In this document: positions 12,880 to 24,080 of the stretch, in pieces
Layout: each line of letters opens with the position of its first letter
How positions within the stretch are numbered: position 1 is the stretch's first letter
Assembly (NCBI RefSeq): GCF_033807715.1
Contig: NC_084610.1
Coordinates: 5,952,769-6,016,768, forward strand
DNA from: Cololabis saira
Lineage: Eukaryota > Chordata > Actinopteri > Beloniformes > Belonidae
Length of the DNA: 64,000 bases
Reading direction: 5' to 3'
Made by a program: the position numbers and the translations under genes
Notes under the pieces: generated by a model
Told to the model about the DNA's origin: nothing
Database searches by the model: none
Seen by the model: only the letters and a program-made list of their open reading frames with translations

Positions 12880-13210
12880 CAGATGATGTGAGTTATTGTG
12901 TAGTGAAGTGTTGTGAGAGGCCGGTGCAGCTGCTTTAGGCTCGGCCTGCAGAGGTTCAGGGACAGACTCAGCGCAGCCGCCTGCGGCAGGTACAGGACCA
13001 GGGAACACCAGCTGCAGCACCTCCAGCTCAGCGGTGACTACTCCTGGCAGCAGCTGGCTCCTCCGCTTGAGTGACCGTCGTCTCGGATTATTTCCGGACA
13101 CTTCCAAGTGGAGAGCTGCTAGACATGGCCGACCAGAGGAGGCCAGCTGCTCTGCTGTTACCGCTGTAGGTGCTCCGGTGGAGCAGCCTCGGCGTCAGGT
13201 CAGTTCAGGA
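12880..13210 (+). pseudogene. CpG-rich block with a first-exon-like relic
   Basis: ATG at 13124 opens MADQRRPAALLLPL then TAG; reading past the stop gives VLRWSSLGVR up to a GTCAG|GTCAGT donor at about 13198. The Ala/Leu-rich start resembles a signal peptide. It could be a captured or dead first exon next to the hAT-related frame. I do not recognise the parent gene. Confidence 0.3.
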
Positions 13211-13224
13211 CCTTTCCACACGGA

Positions 13225-13731
13225 CTAACTCCACCACCAGACAATGACAACGAAGGGAGTGCTGCTAGAGACAAAGCACGGGTGCTGGTAGAGCCGTCTA
13301 GAAGATTTGCGAGGCCCTGTGCGAAATGGCCGGGGGGGGCCCTCGCGCGTGAGGGTAGCGAGCGCGCGCAAAATTTGGGGGTTTTTCGGGTCGGATTGGG
13401 TGTCTATATGCTCAATTTTAACTCTCCAATTCGCAAAATACTGCATACCTTCCCCTGCCTCATCATCATCTCTTGCCTCGACGCGGGGCCCCACGGCTGC
13501 TTGACACCCGGTCGGATCGGTGATTTTTGTAACAAATTTATCAAACAACCCTTTCAGAGAGGCATTAAACTCTTCCATTTTCTTTAGTTTTTTTCTTTTT
13601 TCATCCCCTGATGGAAATTTCCTGAATCTGTCTCGTTCTCTCGACATTGTGTGACAGTTTGTTCCAACTCCACCCGTCTGGATCAGAGCAGCTTGTGTCT
13701 GCGCTTGGTCTGACGCAGTTGTATTGAACAA
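13225..13731 (-). pseudogene. fragment of a hAT/ZMYM1-like transposase-related protein
   Basis: A minus-strand frame of 168 codons includes MSRERDRFRKFPSGDEKRKK, FNASLKGLFDKFVTKITD and VEARDDDEAGEG. This resembles the N-terminal part of fish zinc-finger MYM type 1-like proteins, which derive from hAT transposases. The match fades after about residue 105, and no zinc finger, RNase H-like or dimerisation region is present. The left part (13225-13400) is G/C-rich and reads as unrelated sequence. I judge it a dead 5' fragment. Confidence 0.55.
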
Positions 13732-13879
13732 CAGACACGCGCATCATTGCACATATATTTATTGATATGCACAGACTAGTACACATTTAGGTCTGTAATG
13801 GAACGTGACTGTTGATATTTATAAGGGAAAAAATGAAAAAAAAAGAAGAATTTTTTTTTTTTTTTTTAATTTGAAAAAA

Positions 13880-13980
13880 AAAAAAACGGCCCATCGTGCG
13901 AGGCACCTTGGGGCGCGAGGCCCCGTGCGGGCGCGAGGCCCCGTGCGGTCGCACGGTTCGCACACCCCTTGCGGCGGCTA
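13880..13980. repeat. GC-rich duplicated end sequence
   Basis: GGGCGCGAGGCCCCGTGCG occurs twice in tandem, followed by TCGCACGGTTCGCACACCCC. It may be the terminal part of the hAT-related element to its left. No matching inverted copy was found. Confidence 0.4.
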
Positions 13981-14308
13981 ATGTTTACTCGGTAGCAACA
14001 TCTGGAATCAGGGGTTTTTGGAGAGAAATGCTCAGAAGGAATAAAGGCCAACATTATAACATCACAGGTGAGCGTAAATTAAGATAGCCAAGGTAAAATA
14101 GCGACGTTTCTGCATCTGCATTGAGCTTCCAGGGAGCTTGCTCATCCTATATGCACATTCTTTGATCAAATAGTTATCACTAATATGGTTTTGTACAATG
14201 AGACAAAGAAGAGTCAAAGATGGGTTATTGTGCATCCTACATATGGCTGAGAAGAATCTCATTCATCCATGACGTAGTCAGAGTACATCTGGTTGGGATG
14301 CTTCCTGT

Positions 14309-14455
14309 ACCGTACGCCCCCCTGGTGATGTTTCCTGGGCCTTTCCCACCGGATAAGGCCCAGGTCAGGCTGGAGGGACGACACTCCCAGCTGGGACCCC
14401 CCGAGATGAGCCGGGGAAGAGGGAAGTCTTGGTCAGATTTGATCAGTGAGGATTA
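14309..14455 (+). mobile_element. LINE 3'-end fragment (RTE/Rex3-like)
   Basis: The run CCGGATAAGGCCCAGG, GCTGGAGGGACGACACTC, CAGCTGGGA, CCCCCGAGATGAGC and GGGAAGAGGGAAGTCTTGG follows the order of the degenerate 3' end of a fish LINE reverse-transcriptase reading frame. Only about 150 bp remain and the frame is broken. Confidence 0.45.
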
Positions 14456-14874
14456 GTTATCATGAACCAAGGATAGTGTTTTTGGATTCACCGGGGTTGA
14501 GCGGTATCATGTCCTACCAACATGGCGCTTCAAAACCACTTTGCAGTAAACCTATGGGTGACGTCACAGGAGGTTTGTCCAGTCCCTTCATGCAGTCTGT
14601 GTTGTTCCCATCCTCCCCCTCCATCTCCCTGTCAAGCATGCATCAGCAGCAGCACAGGGGACTGTGAGGAAGAGGAGGGAGGAGGACGAGAAGAAAGCGG
14701 ACAGACAGAAAGAGGTTAGCAGAGGGAGGGATACAGTTACCGTCTGCCCCAGAATGCCTTTTGCTCTCTCATTTTGGGCACCGGAATCATAAGGAGCCCC
14801 AAGCCACTCTCTTGGCCTTATATAGCGCGTTTCAAAACTTCTTGGCAGTTGACAGGAGGAAGCCAAGCCAGCAA

Positions 14875-15142
14875 TATAAAGAGCGTGTCCTGGTCCAGTG
14901 CAGAGGCTGCGCAGACATGCACACATATACACAGAATCAAGTTCAGTAGCTCTCTGGCACGCGTCTGGGATTACTGCTGTTGTTTTGAGCGAGAGGGGGC
15001 GGAGGAGGAGGAGGAAAGTGTCTGAATTTGGTACTCCCTCTCTCGCCTTGCGTCTCTCCTGGAGGGGTGTGAAGGCAGGGGGAATGCAGAGGTAGAAACA
15101 AGGAGAGGAGAGTGCGGGAGAAAGACTAGCACCGGGGTGCAG
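14875..15142 (+). promoter_or_regulatory. candidate promoter and noncoding first exon
   Basis: TATAAA lies at 14875-14880, predicting a start near 14905. A GC box (GGGGGCGG) lies near 14995 in a GA-rich, CpG-containing stretch. The segment ends at GGTGCAG|GTAAGA at 15142/15143, a strong donor. No open frame runs through to the donor with a convincing start, so it would be 5'UTR. It is upstream of all tns1 exons on the same strand, so it may be a tns1 first exon; another gene is possible. Confidence 0.4.
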
Positions 15143-18100
15143 GTAAGAGACTTTTCTTGTAGATGTAGCAATATCTTAAAACTCACATTTGTGGCTTAAA
15201 ATGGTTCAAAAGGAGGATGTCAAGTAAAATTCAGAGGTTTTTAAGCTTGTACATAAACCGGAAGGAGTTTGAGTTGTGCAGCTTTGATTATGAAGTGATT
15301 TCTGCATGTCTTTTTTAGCTGAAACTGCCTTTTCCGGGATATTGTGGATGTGTGCTAGTCTGCATTACACCCATGGGAAAGTCTCTCCCGTGGGAATGAG
15401 ACGGGCAGAGTTCATTCAAGCTGCCGTTTGAGGCTCCAGAGCCTCCCCTGACCCGGCGACCGGTGATTTGTGGCAGCAGGGCCAGCGAGAGAACAGGAGC
15501 AACTGGTCAACGCAGCAGGCAAACACGTGTTTTCCCTCTCAGCAATCTGAATCTGCTCTGGCGTTGCAAGACGTGCAGGGAAAGCAGCTGGTGCAGGGAC
15601 GTATCTGAACTTTTCCTTGCTTTTCCTGTAGTTGTTGTGCTCTCACACGTGATTTAAGAAAGGATGGACGCCTCTCACCTCTGACCTCGACTAACATGGG
15701 GGCAGTAATTAAACATGACATGGTCAAGAGGTTGCAGGGCTTCGGTCTCCCGCTAAGGAGCTAAAACAAGAAAGGAATGCAGTTTTAGAACTGTTTAAAA
15801 ATTAAACACTTCTCAGACTACAACCCTTTTGACGTAGGAAACATTTGACAGTGATGTACCACTGAACCTGTTGCTCTCGTCCAAGCCCAGCATGTTTTAA
15901 ACCGGTCTCAAATCTCAAAAGCTTGAATAAACCCAGAGCAATTCCACTCACATTTCTGAGCAGGAGAGCCCACCAACAGAACATGTGGTTGGTAAAATAT
16001 GAAAAAGACAAGATCCTGCAGCTGTCTGGGCTGTGAAGCAGGATCTTGGGACTTTTACAAGTAGAAGGGACCCAGGGAGGGTGGCATTTAACAAATTAAC
16101 TGGCCACTAACATTTCTCTGTCAATGAGTGACAGACTATGCGAATGTTTGGACCTATTTCAGTCCAAGTTACAGTGCAGCTTTGCACTTGTGAGAAAAGT
16201 GCAGAACCCGCTGCTACGGAGCATTCACTCGTCACTCTCCCGCTAGATCTTGTTAGAGTATGTTTTGTCAAAGATTATGGCACCTTTGATGTCGGCGTGG
16301 TGTTGTTTTAACTCCTTTCACCGCGCTATTAGCGGTCAGAAACAGCCCTGCCTAGTTAAACAGGAACTGATAGAAGAGGGCTGTCCGGAACCGACCCCTC
16401 AGCAGATCCAGCGCTGGCTCGGTCCAGTAATGACGAAAACATGCTTTGTTTTGAGCGTCCGCAGAAGCCCTGCCAGTGCAGTGTAGTGAAAACAATTTTA
16501 TTGTAATTCTCCCTCTTTTTTTTTTTTTTAACCCACAAAGCGAAATACAAGATCTTGAAAATGAGGTGAGCTCTGGTCTTAGAGGTCCAGCCCGTCTCAT
16601 GGTCCAATGACCTAACATCTCTAACATGCATCGTCTTGCAAACTCTCAGATCTGGAGGTTTTCAACCTGCATCCAAAGCGGACCACAATCCCACATCTGA
16701 TATTCATCATTTCCTTCTTTAATGGGGTATTTTGTTGTCTGTAGCTCCCAGAGTGATTTGAGTTGCAACCAGCCAAGCCGGAGCCGCTCACCACTCGCTG
16801 TGGCCCGACCATGACCATACAACCCATCCCTCACTGATCCATAGCGTTTGGCCTCCTGCGTGTCCACTTTATGGAGTTCCTCCTCGCCTCAAACTAAACA
16901 CTGGCATGTTGGTTTTTGAAGTGAAATAATGACAGCGGCTTTGCTGGACGCAGCGCCGGGCTCGCTGGCAGTCGGGGACAACAATCCAGCGCCATTAATC
17001 TGGTTTTAAATAACCTCCTGTGTGTTGTGGCGCAGGGTGTCTTAACCATTTAGAGGAGACGGGAACACTTGTGCTTGTCGGACAATATTTATGCTCATTT
17101 ATGGGGTGTCAGGCATGTGGTAGTTATTTTGTTTTCATGTGAAAAACACATCCTCTTTATTACTCTGGATTCAGGGACACGCTGGGGATTTGTTAGTCGG
17201 TAGCTTGCATGTCGCCGAGGAATCTCCCAAAGGGCTCCGACAGCTGTTTGCTTTATCTTGTGTTTTTCTCTTGGCCTGGTCATTTTCTCCAACGTCACAC
17301 GCTGCTAGAACACCACAAGTATCCCTCATTAATTGGCGCCGTTGGAAACAGCTGGTGGACGCTGTGTCGTCCAATACACGAAAGCAATTATTTAGATTTT
17401 CTGTGAGCGTCAGCCTCCTTTTTACATCCTGTTTAGGTCCTCTGTTAGACCTTCTTGGCTCCAAATTTAGAAATCCAGCAAGCCGCGTAGACAAAATAAA
17501 ATGTTTTCTGTTTCAAAAGGATATTGAATCATGAGATTGATGCTCCAGATAGTGTTTTAGCTGTAAAATGTTCCCACGCAGCATTCTGTTTTGGCAGAAC
17601 TGAGCAAGAGTCATTTAATTTGCCATCAGACTGCCTCTATATCAGATATTTAACCGCCGATGGCATTCGACACTGCCAGCGACACACTGCCCCCCTGTCG
17701 AACATTACACACTTGACATGATGTCAAAACGTCAGAGCGGGAAGAAACACGCTCTCCACCATCAGCGCTCGGCGGATTTATTAGTCCTCCAAGTAAAACA
17801 GAAACCCAGCCGATGTAAAAATCCCTCCAAAGGGGCTGTTTGAGCTCCAGTCCTTATTTGGCCCCCGTTTGGAAAGTGGAGAATTTACTTTCTCGGGCAA
17901 ACTGCCATCGGTGCGGCAGCGGCTCTTGTGTGGGCAGGAGGAGTGCTTGAGGAATTTCGACTGTGGCCGGACCAATGGCAGGCTCACTTAGCCGAGCCAA
18001 TGAGATGATTTATGCACAGTGGCAAACGCGCGCTTTCTCCCATCAATTTGGATGAAGCTGAAGCGCTGAGATCAGAGCGGTGATCCAGTTAGAGGGATGA

Positions 18101-18468
18101 AATACAGCAGCTTCGCCAAGTTCACAGAGACCAAATCTAATACAGAAATTTAAAGGGGAAAAAGTCAGAAAACACAAAACTAGCACAATAAATGTGCTGA
18201 ATATCAAAGCCACCCCCCTCTTTTTTTCTTTTCTTGACAAGGTGCAACCAGAAATTAAAAAGGCTGCTGCGTAAGCGACTTCTTCGGCCTCTCGGGTCAG
18301 AGGATGCGTTCACCTCCCCGTTTGAAGTTTGTGAACAAAAATGAGTTAATCATTACACAGCTCAGGCTGCTGCCCGCTAACTCATTATACAGCCATTGAA
18401 CTCACTGGACCCAGAGAGGCAAACGTTGGTAGTCTGATCGACTGCTGCAGTGAAACTTTGGGATCCAG
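15143..18468. other. intron or 5' region, no exon found
   Basis: Relatively G/C-balanced and repeat-poor for this window. Several open frames exist (for example 17139-17534) without homology. The lack of transposons over 3.3 kb could mark conserved regulatory DNA; this is an inference only. Confidence 0.4.
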
Positions 18469-19274
18469 TAGGGCTGGGGATCCATTCAAATGTCAAGAAT
18501 CGATTCGATTCCGATTCTTAAGATTCAGAATCGATTATCAAGATTTGATTCGATTTGATTCGATTCGATTCCGATATTGATTTAGGTTAGTGTTATCAAA
18601 ACAGTTTTTTCAGCAGTTGCATGAATTATATGACTGTAGTTCTGCAAAATATGAATACTAGTATTATATTGAGATTCAACAGCAAGTATTGGCAGCTAAT
18701 GATGCTGTAAGGACCAATCAGCTCCCAGAATGCTGATAGAACTGCTTTCAGAAACATCATTAGGGTCAGAATTACCAAACAGATCCAGGGAGGAAACAGA
18801 GATGGATTAAATCGGTTTTATTTTTTCCCACATTCCGTTTTTATTTGTTCCATTTTCGGTCCATTTTGGTTTTTAATTTTTGAAAATTTGGTTTTTAGCA
18901 TTTTTTGCAAATGTAACCCCAAGACAGTGTATAAAGTAATGAAATATATACAATTTATGCAATTATAACTAAACACTTTAATGTTTTCATACCTTTAAAC
19001 ATATTTAAAGGCAAAAACATGGCACCAGTTATTCTCGTGTCCAACAAAACATTCCTTTTTTGGGGATAAACAAAAAAATTACCAAAAGTTGTAATGTAAT
19101 GATGAAAAAAAAAAAAATACACACATAAATATATAAAAGAAAATTTAAAAAAAGTCCCCCTCCCAAAAAAAAAAAAAAAAAAAAAATCGATCTTTAGACA
19201 AATGAATCGATTTTTAGGAATTAATATTAGAATCGATTTAGAATTGGGAAATCGATTTTTTCAACACAGGCCTA
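18469..19274. mobile_element. hAT-type element, TAGGGCTG ends, copy 1
   Basis: Flanked by a perfect 8-bp duplication GGATCCAG (18461-18468 and 19275-19282). The left end is TAGGGCTGGGGATCC. The interior is full of AATCGATT-type words at both sides (GATTCGATTCGATTCC, AATCGATTTTTAGG). The right tip has decayed to ...GGCCTA. An A-run lies at about 19167-19187. Noncoding. Confidence 0.8.
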
Positions 19275-21044
19275 GGATCCAGGTATAGCTGACGTTGAAG
19301 TGGAAGCTGCAGTCACACCTGAGACTCTTGACCTTCACAGTTCAACAATGCCCGGCCTCAGCTGTCCTCCGCCCGTCCCCTGACGAGGCCTCTCGGCCGG
19401 GCCGAGACACTGGAGAACCCCCCCCCCCCCAGCCCCCCCAGGTGGTTTGGTTGACTCCTTGTTCCAGTTCATTGGCTGCTCAGACGCCCCTCGTGACTCC
19501 AGGAGATTATAAGCTCCCTGTTTTGAGAGCGCAGACTTGCTTTGACTCTCTTTCTCTCAATGTGCAAGTTTTCTTTGTGGTCTGCTGGTCACCTCATTGC
19601 CTATTTGCCGGGAAGTGAGCGGGGAAGCGCATGCAAAGGTCAAAGGACCGGCCAGCATTCTTCGCTTTATTTTAGATGGAGCAGCGACAAGCTGGAACGT
19701 TGTCATGAGTGCACACAAGCACGTGTGTTTTACAGTTAATATATCAATTCTGAGGCAAAAAGAGCGCTGAAACTAAGCTTTAGTTGCAGGGATTTCAGTC
19801 ACCACGGTAGACAGGATGGATGTATAAACATAGGAAACTTTTAATAAGCAATACATATATACTGGAGCTGCATTGAGATGCTGCAGATGGAGAAATTCAG
19901 TATTAGTCAGGCATGATGCTGAAGCACAGGGCCTCCCAGAGATTCCTGCACTGTTATCCGTCTGAGCTGGTAAAAGCCATGCGAAGCCTTCGTTAGTCTC
20001 TGCTTCCAGCTGCTGCAGCCTTATATGGAGGTCCTGGTGGATGTTGTCTTCTCGGTTTGTTGCATGGTGATGTGGTGAGGATTTTCAGGTCCACTGAAAG
20101 TTTGAAAGGGCGCAAGATGTCTGCTTCCAAAGTGCACATCTGTATTTCCTCTGACGCTGTCAGGAGTCTGCCTCGCTCCGTCTGTGTGGTTGGCGTCGGG
20201 AGTCTCTGGGAGCATTTTTCTACGTGCTCAGAGTTGTGTATGAAACCATAGCCCTGCAACATTTAATCCACACTGGAGGGAGTAATCATCGGGTCATCTG
20301 CAGGTGTCTGGTACCGTGTAACACAGAGCAGCGTCTAGATTAACTTGCTGAAAGGTACTTTGGCCAGTGGGGGCTGCCAAACCAGATAAATGAATGTCAG
20401 AACCGGCCTGGAGTACTGTAGGGACAGTAAAGGACAAGTACGAGCCACCTCGCCTGTAGCCTTCGGGGAGTAGAGGGAGTTTTTCATCGACTCTCTGCTG
20501 TGACATTTTCAGACCAGCGCAGGCCACACAAAGAGAGAGGAGTAATGTTGACAGAGCTTTCGAGACGGTGGCCACTGACAGGGCCTTTCCAAAACCTTGA
20601 TTCTTTCAATTTTTCAGGAATTCAGGTTTAGATTTGCTGACGTGCTTCAGATCCATCTGCTGCCAGTTGAAGCTTTGCTGTAGCTGTCAGACAGACGGCC
20701 TCACATTTGCCCCGAGGGAACTGGTACAGAGGAGCTTACGGTGGACTACGCTTGAAATAAGGCACCTGGAAACCTCCTGTCCTCTCTGTAGGAGGTGAAA
20801 CGTCTTCAAGAGCAAAATAAAAGGAAGTCCAGTTGCCTGTTCCAACCCTTCCAGAGATTTCGGTGGGCTATGATTGAAAGACGTGCAGGTCCTGTGGCTG
20901 CAAAGCAACCCCCGATCATGACTCCTCCACTGCCATGCTTCACAATCTGTGTGGCAGATTTCAGAACATCAAGATCCACCAACTCCACTTTGGTCATATC
21001 AGTTGGTAAGATATTGCTCCAGAAGACTTGTGGTTTGTTCAGAT
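19275..21044. other. no gene recognised
   Basis: A C-run at 19419-19431 and several open frames without homology. Nothing exon-like could be supported. Confidence 0.45.
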
Positions 21045-21466
21045 TAGGGCTGGGCGATATGGCCTTTTATTAATATCTCAATATTTTTAGGCCATGTCAC
21101 GATACACGATATATATCTCGATATTTTGCCTTAGCCTTGAATTAACACTTTGATGCCTACAATCACACCAGTATGATGATTCTATATGTCTACATTAAAA
21201 CATTCTTGTTCATACTGCATTAATATATGCTCATTTTAAACTTTCAAATGCAAATGCAAAAAGGGGGAATAAGTCAAATTTACCAAAACTGTATTTATTA
21301 AACATTTATTAAACGAGACGAGAGAAAAGCCTGTAATTTAATGCCCGTGGCTAAAAGCAAATGTGTGAAAATGTATACTCGAATATTCACGATATAGTCA
21401 TTTTGTACATCGCACAGTGTAGAAGCCGAGATACATCGAGTATACTCGATATATTTCCCAGCCCTA
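21045..21466. mobile_element. hAT-type element, TAGGGCTG ends, copy 2
   Basis: Ends TAGGGCTGGGCGATATGGCC and TTTCCCAGCCCTA; perfect 8-bp duplication GTTCAGAT at 21037-21044 and 21467-21474. Interior 422 bp rich in CGATAT words, noncoding. The perfect duplication suggests a fairly recent insertion. Confidence 0.9.
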
Positions 21467-22016
21467 GTTCAGATGCAGTTCTCCGTATCTCAGTCATGCT
21501 CTTTATGTTCTTGTAGGATAGAGAAGACTGCCTCCTAGGAAACAAACCATACTTGTTCAGTTTTTAATTGTGCTGTAATGAATTTAAAGATTGAATATAC
21601 TCAGTGGGACCTGGGTTTGGGGCATCGCTCTTGTATTTCCTTGCTTTTCCTTGTATTTGTCTTTTGCTTGGATGTCCACCCCCTGGGAAGATTGGCAACT
21701 GTCCTGAATGCTTTCCACATGTGAATAATCCTAATTTCCATTTCTTATGTCTCTCCTATTGTGTTAACACGCATCTAAAAGCTCCAGCAGACCAGCAAAC
21801 TGCCCCCAAAATGCCTGTTTTTAAAGAGATCTGGACACCTGCTGATGATCAATTCATTGACGGTTCATGATTAGATTAACAGCATCTGGATCCGACTTCC
21901 CCTTTAGAAGCTTATGGAAGCACTGAGGGGGTACTTAGTGTTGCCCACAGTGTTTTTTTTTTGGCTCCATGTTTTTTAAATAATAAAGTTAACTAGAAAA
22001 TTTCAGGAAATTTTGA
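21467..22016. other. no gene recognised
   Basis: One 88-codon open frame at 21604 without homology or splice context. Confidence 0.45.
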
Positions 22017-23078
22017 TACGGGCATGCCCTACTGCCCATTCGTCCCCTCTCGCTGCTTTGGTTTGGGGCTGTAGTGGTTGTGTTCGGGGGGGGTTTATGT
22101 AAGTTTGAGGTGTTTACGGTTGTATTGCATTCATTCCTGTGCTCCCTATAGTTATTAATGGGGTGCACTTTTTGGCATCTAGCGTTGCCACGGTAACACT
22201 TTTGACTGAGAAAAGTAATGCCCATCGCGGCACGATGGAGAAGCATCTAACGATGTATGCCATGCATGGGTGCACATTCCGGTTCAGGCTACGTTAACGG
22301 ATATGTTTTTTTTTCACCATGGTAAAAAACCCCATCCGAATGAATGGGGCCATTTGGACATGGGGACATTTTGACATAAAATTTCCTTAAATCACAGCTT
22401 CATGAAATTTGAATATGTTGAAGTCCACAGCGTGCCGAGTCTGGGAACATTTGTACGATGTCTCTACGATAACCTGTTGCCTAGCAACAAGCGTCCAAAG
22501 TCAAATGGAAATAAAAAAAAAAGGAAAGGTAAATATCGCAAACACTTTAATAAATGGCATAAGGAGTTTGTACGGTCCGTTAGTGCCAATCGGGCCGAGC
22601 CTTTGAAAGTTTGAACGATGTCTCTACGATAAAGTTTGGCCGAGCAATAAGCGTCCGAATTTTCGCGTTTTTTTTTGCTTTTTGGCATCTAGCGTTGCCA
22701 CGGTAACCCCTATTACTGAGAAAAGTAATGCCCATCGAGGCACGATGGAGACGCATCCAACGATGTATGCCATGCATGGGTGCACGTTCCGGTTCGGGCC
22801 GTATTAACGGACGAAAAAAGAGTGCGGAATAATAAGAAGAAAAGGGAAACCTTTTCTGGATACTAATATATCGCCTTCATTTTTCAGGTTTTTGCGGCCA
22901 TGTTTTATTTTTTGGGGATTTTTTTGTTCCACATCAGAGCGGGGTCATGCTGTACACCCGCTGGTGCGCAGTGGGAGTTTTGCGACTTTAGCTTGTTAGC
23001 AAAAGGCAAGCAACATTGCCCTTTGGGCCGTTCTGGACGATTGCAATATGGTCATGCCACTACTTGGCATGCCCATAA
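22017..23078. mobile_element. unclassified element with GGGCATGCC ends and internal duplications
   Basis: The left tip TACGGGCATGCC and right tip GGCATGCCCATA are inverted. Inside, a block of about 133 bp (22168-22300) recurs in the same orientation at 22678-22811, 510 bp away, with few differences. It includes TAGCGTTGCCACGGTAAC and GATGTATGCCATGCATGG. A second motif, ACGATGTCTCTACGATAA, occurs near 22455 and 22616. No coding capacity is convincing. The superfamily is unknown to me. Confidence 0.5.
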
Positions 23079-24080
23079 TAAGAAATATGTTGTCTTTCTG
23101 AGGTGCAGTTTGCTGAACTCTGATATTTAGCTGATTATAATGTAGAATTTCATGGGAAAGTCCAATACGAGCTGGCTTCCACATCTCTCCTTTTGTCACC
23201 TGTGGAGTGATGCTTTCACCTTGCATATCAGCATACATCGGGCAGGATCGGTTCCGCGAGCGTTTGATTCAGCTACTGCTCTCTGATACGCTCCACGATA
23301 GCGCTACAAAGTCAACTGGCCTTTTGTTTTCCCAGAACAAACTAATTACGACGGCTTCCTTCCTGTCTGTGTCTGTTGTCTGCCGATAGCGCGCTCTCAT
23401 CCCACCGCTCGTAAACATCCGTCGGCTCTCAGCAGGCTGGGATCGCGGCCGCGACCAGCACTCCCTTTAACCGTGCATGCATGTATGAACTTCTCACGTT
23501 TGTGTTTATCTGTACACACTGAAGTAAATACAATCAGATGGCGGCCGTAGCTTGCCAGAGAGTGGCTGTTTATCCGTCATAATCAGTGATTTGTGGCACA
23601 GCAGGCGATGCAGACTATTAGGAGCCACTCTTGCCTGCCATGCATGCTATTTGTGAAATGTTTTGAGAGCCCCATCTGACCGTGACGCTCCCACTGCTAT
23701 TTAAAGACATGATATGTAGTGTTGCGACACTAGGAAATCAACACGCCTCTAATTTTGAGGTGACGTTATAATTAGGGTTGAAGTGATCCTGTCCCTGGCA
23801 GCAGGTACTGGATCTTGACTCCGCATCCACAGGAATAGAGGGCCGCCCCACCTCATGTGTTGGGAAACCTACACTTGTGTGTACTGAAACACATGCTGCG
23901 GAGCTAAAAGGGATGTTGTGTGGAAAAGGAATAGGAAATTAAATGGAGAATGCAGCTTTGTGAAGGGGTGGATGGTGAAATGACTGTCAGCTGGGAGCCA
24001 CAAGATGAGGTTTAAAAAAGCAAGGCCTCTCATAGACATGAGTTCAGGTAACGATCTAACCGCTGCTCTTATTTGTTTAT
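23079..24080. other. no gene recognised
   Basis: Unique-looking DNA; no splice-bounded coding block found. Confidence 0.45.

Noticed and set aside
17139..17534. 131-codon open frame in the transposon-poor region
   Set aside because: No homology, no splice borders in frame, and an overlapping antisense frame of similar length; chance is the simplest reading.
24061..24080. TGTGAGGCAAG as the end of the missing C1 exon (Cys-Glu-Ala-Lys-like)
   Set aside because: The bases after AAG are TTT, not GT, and the stretch belongs to the LINE tail that starts there.
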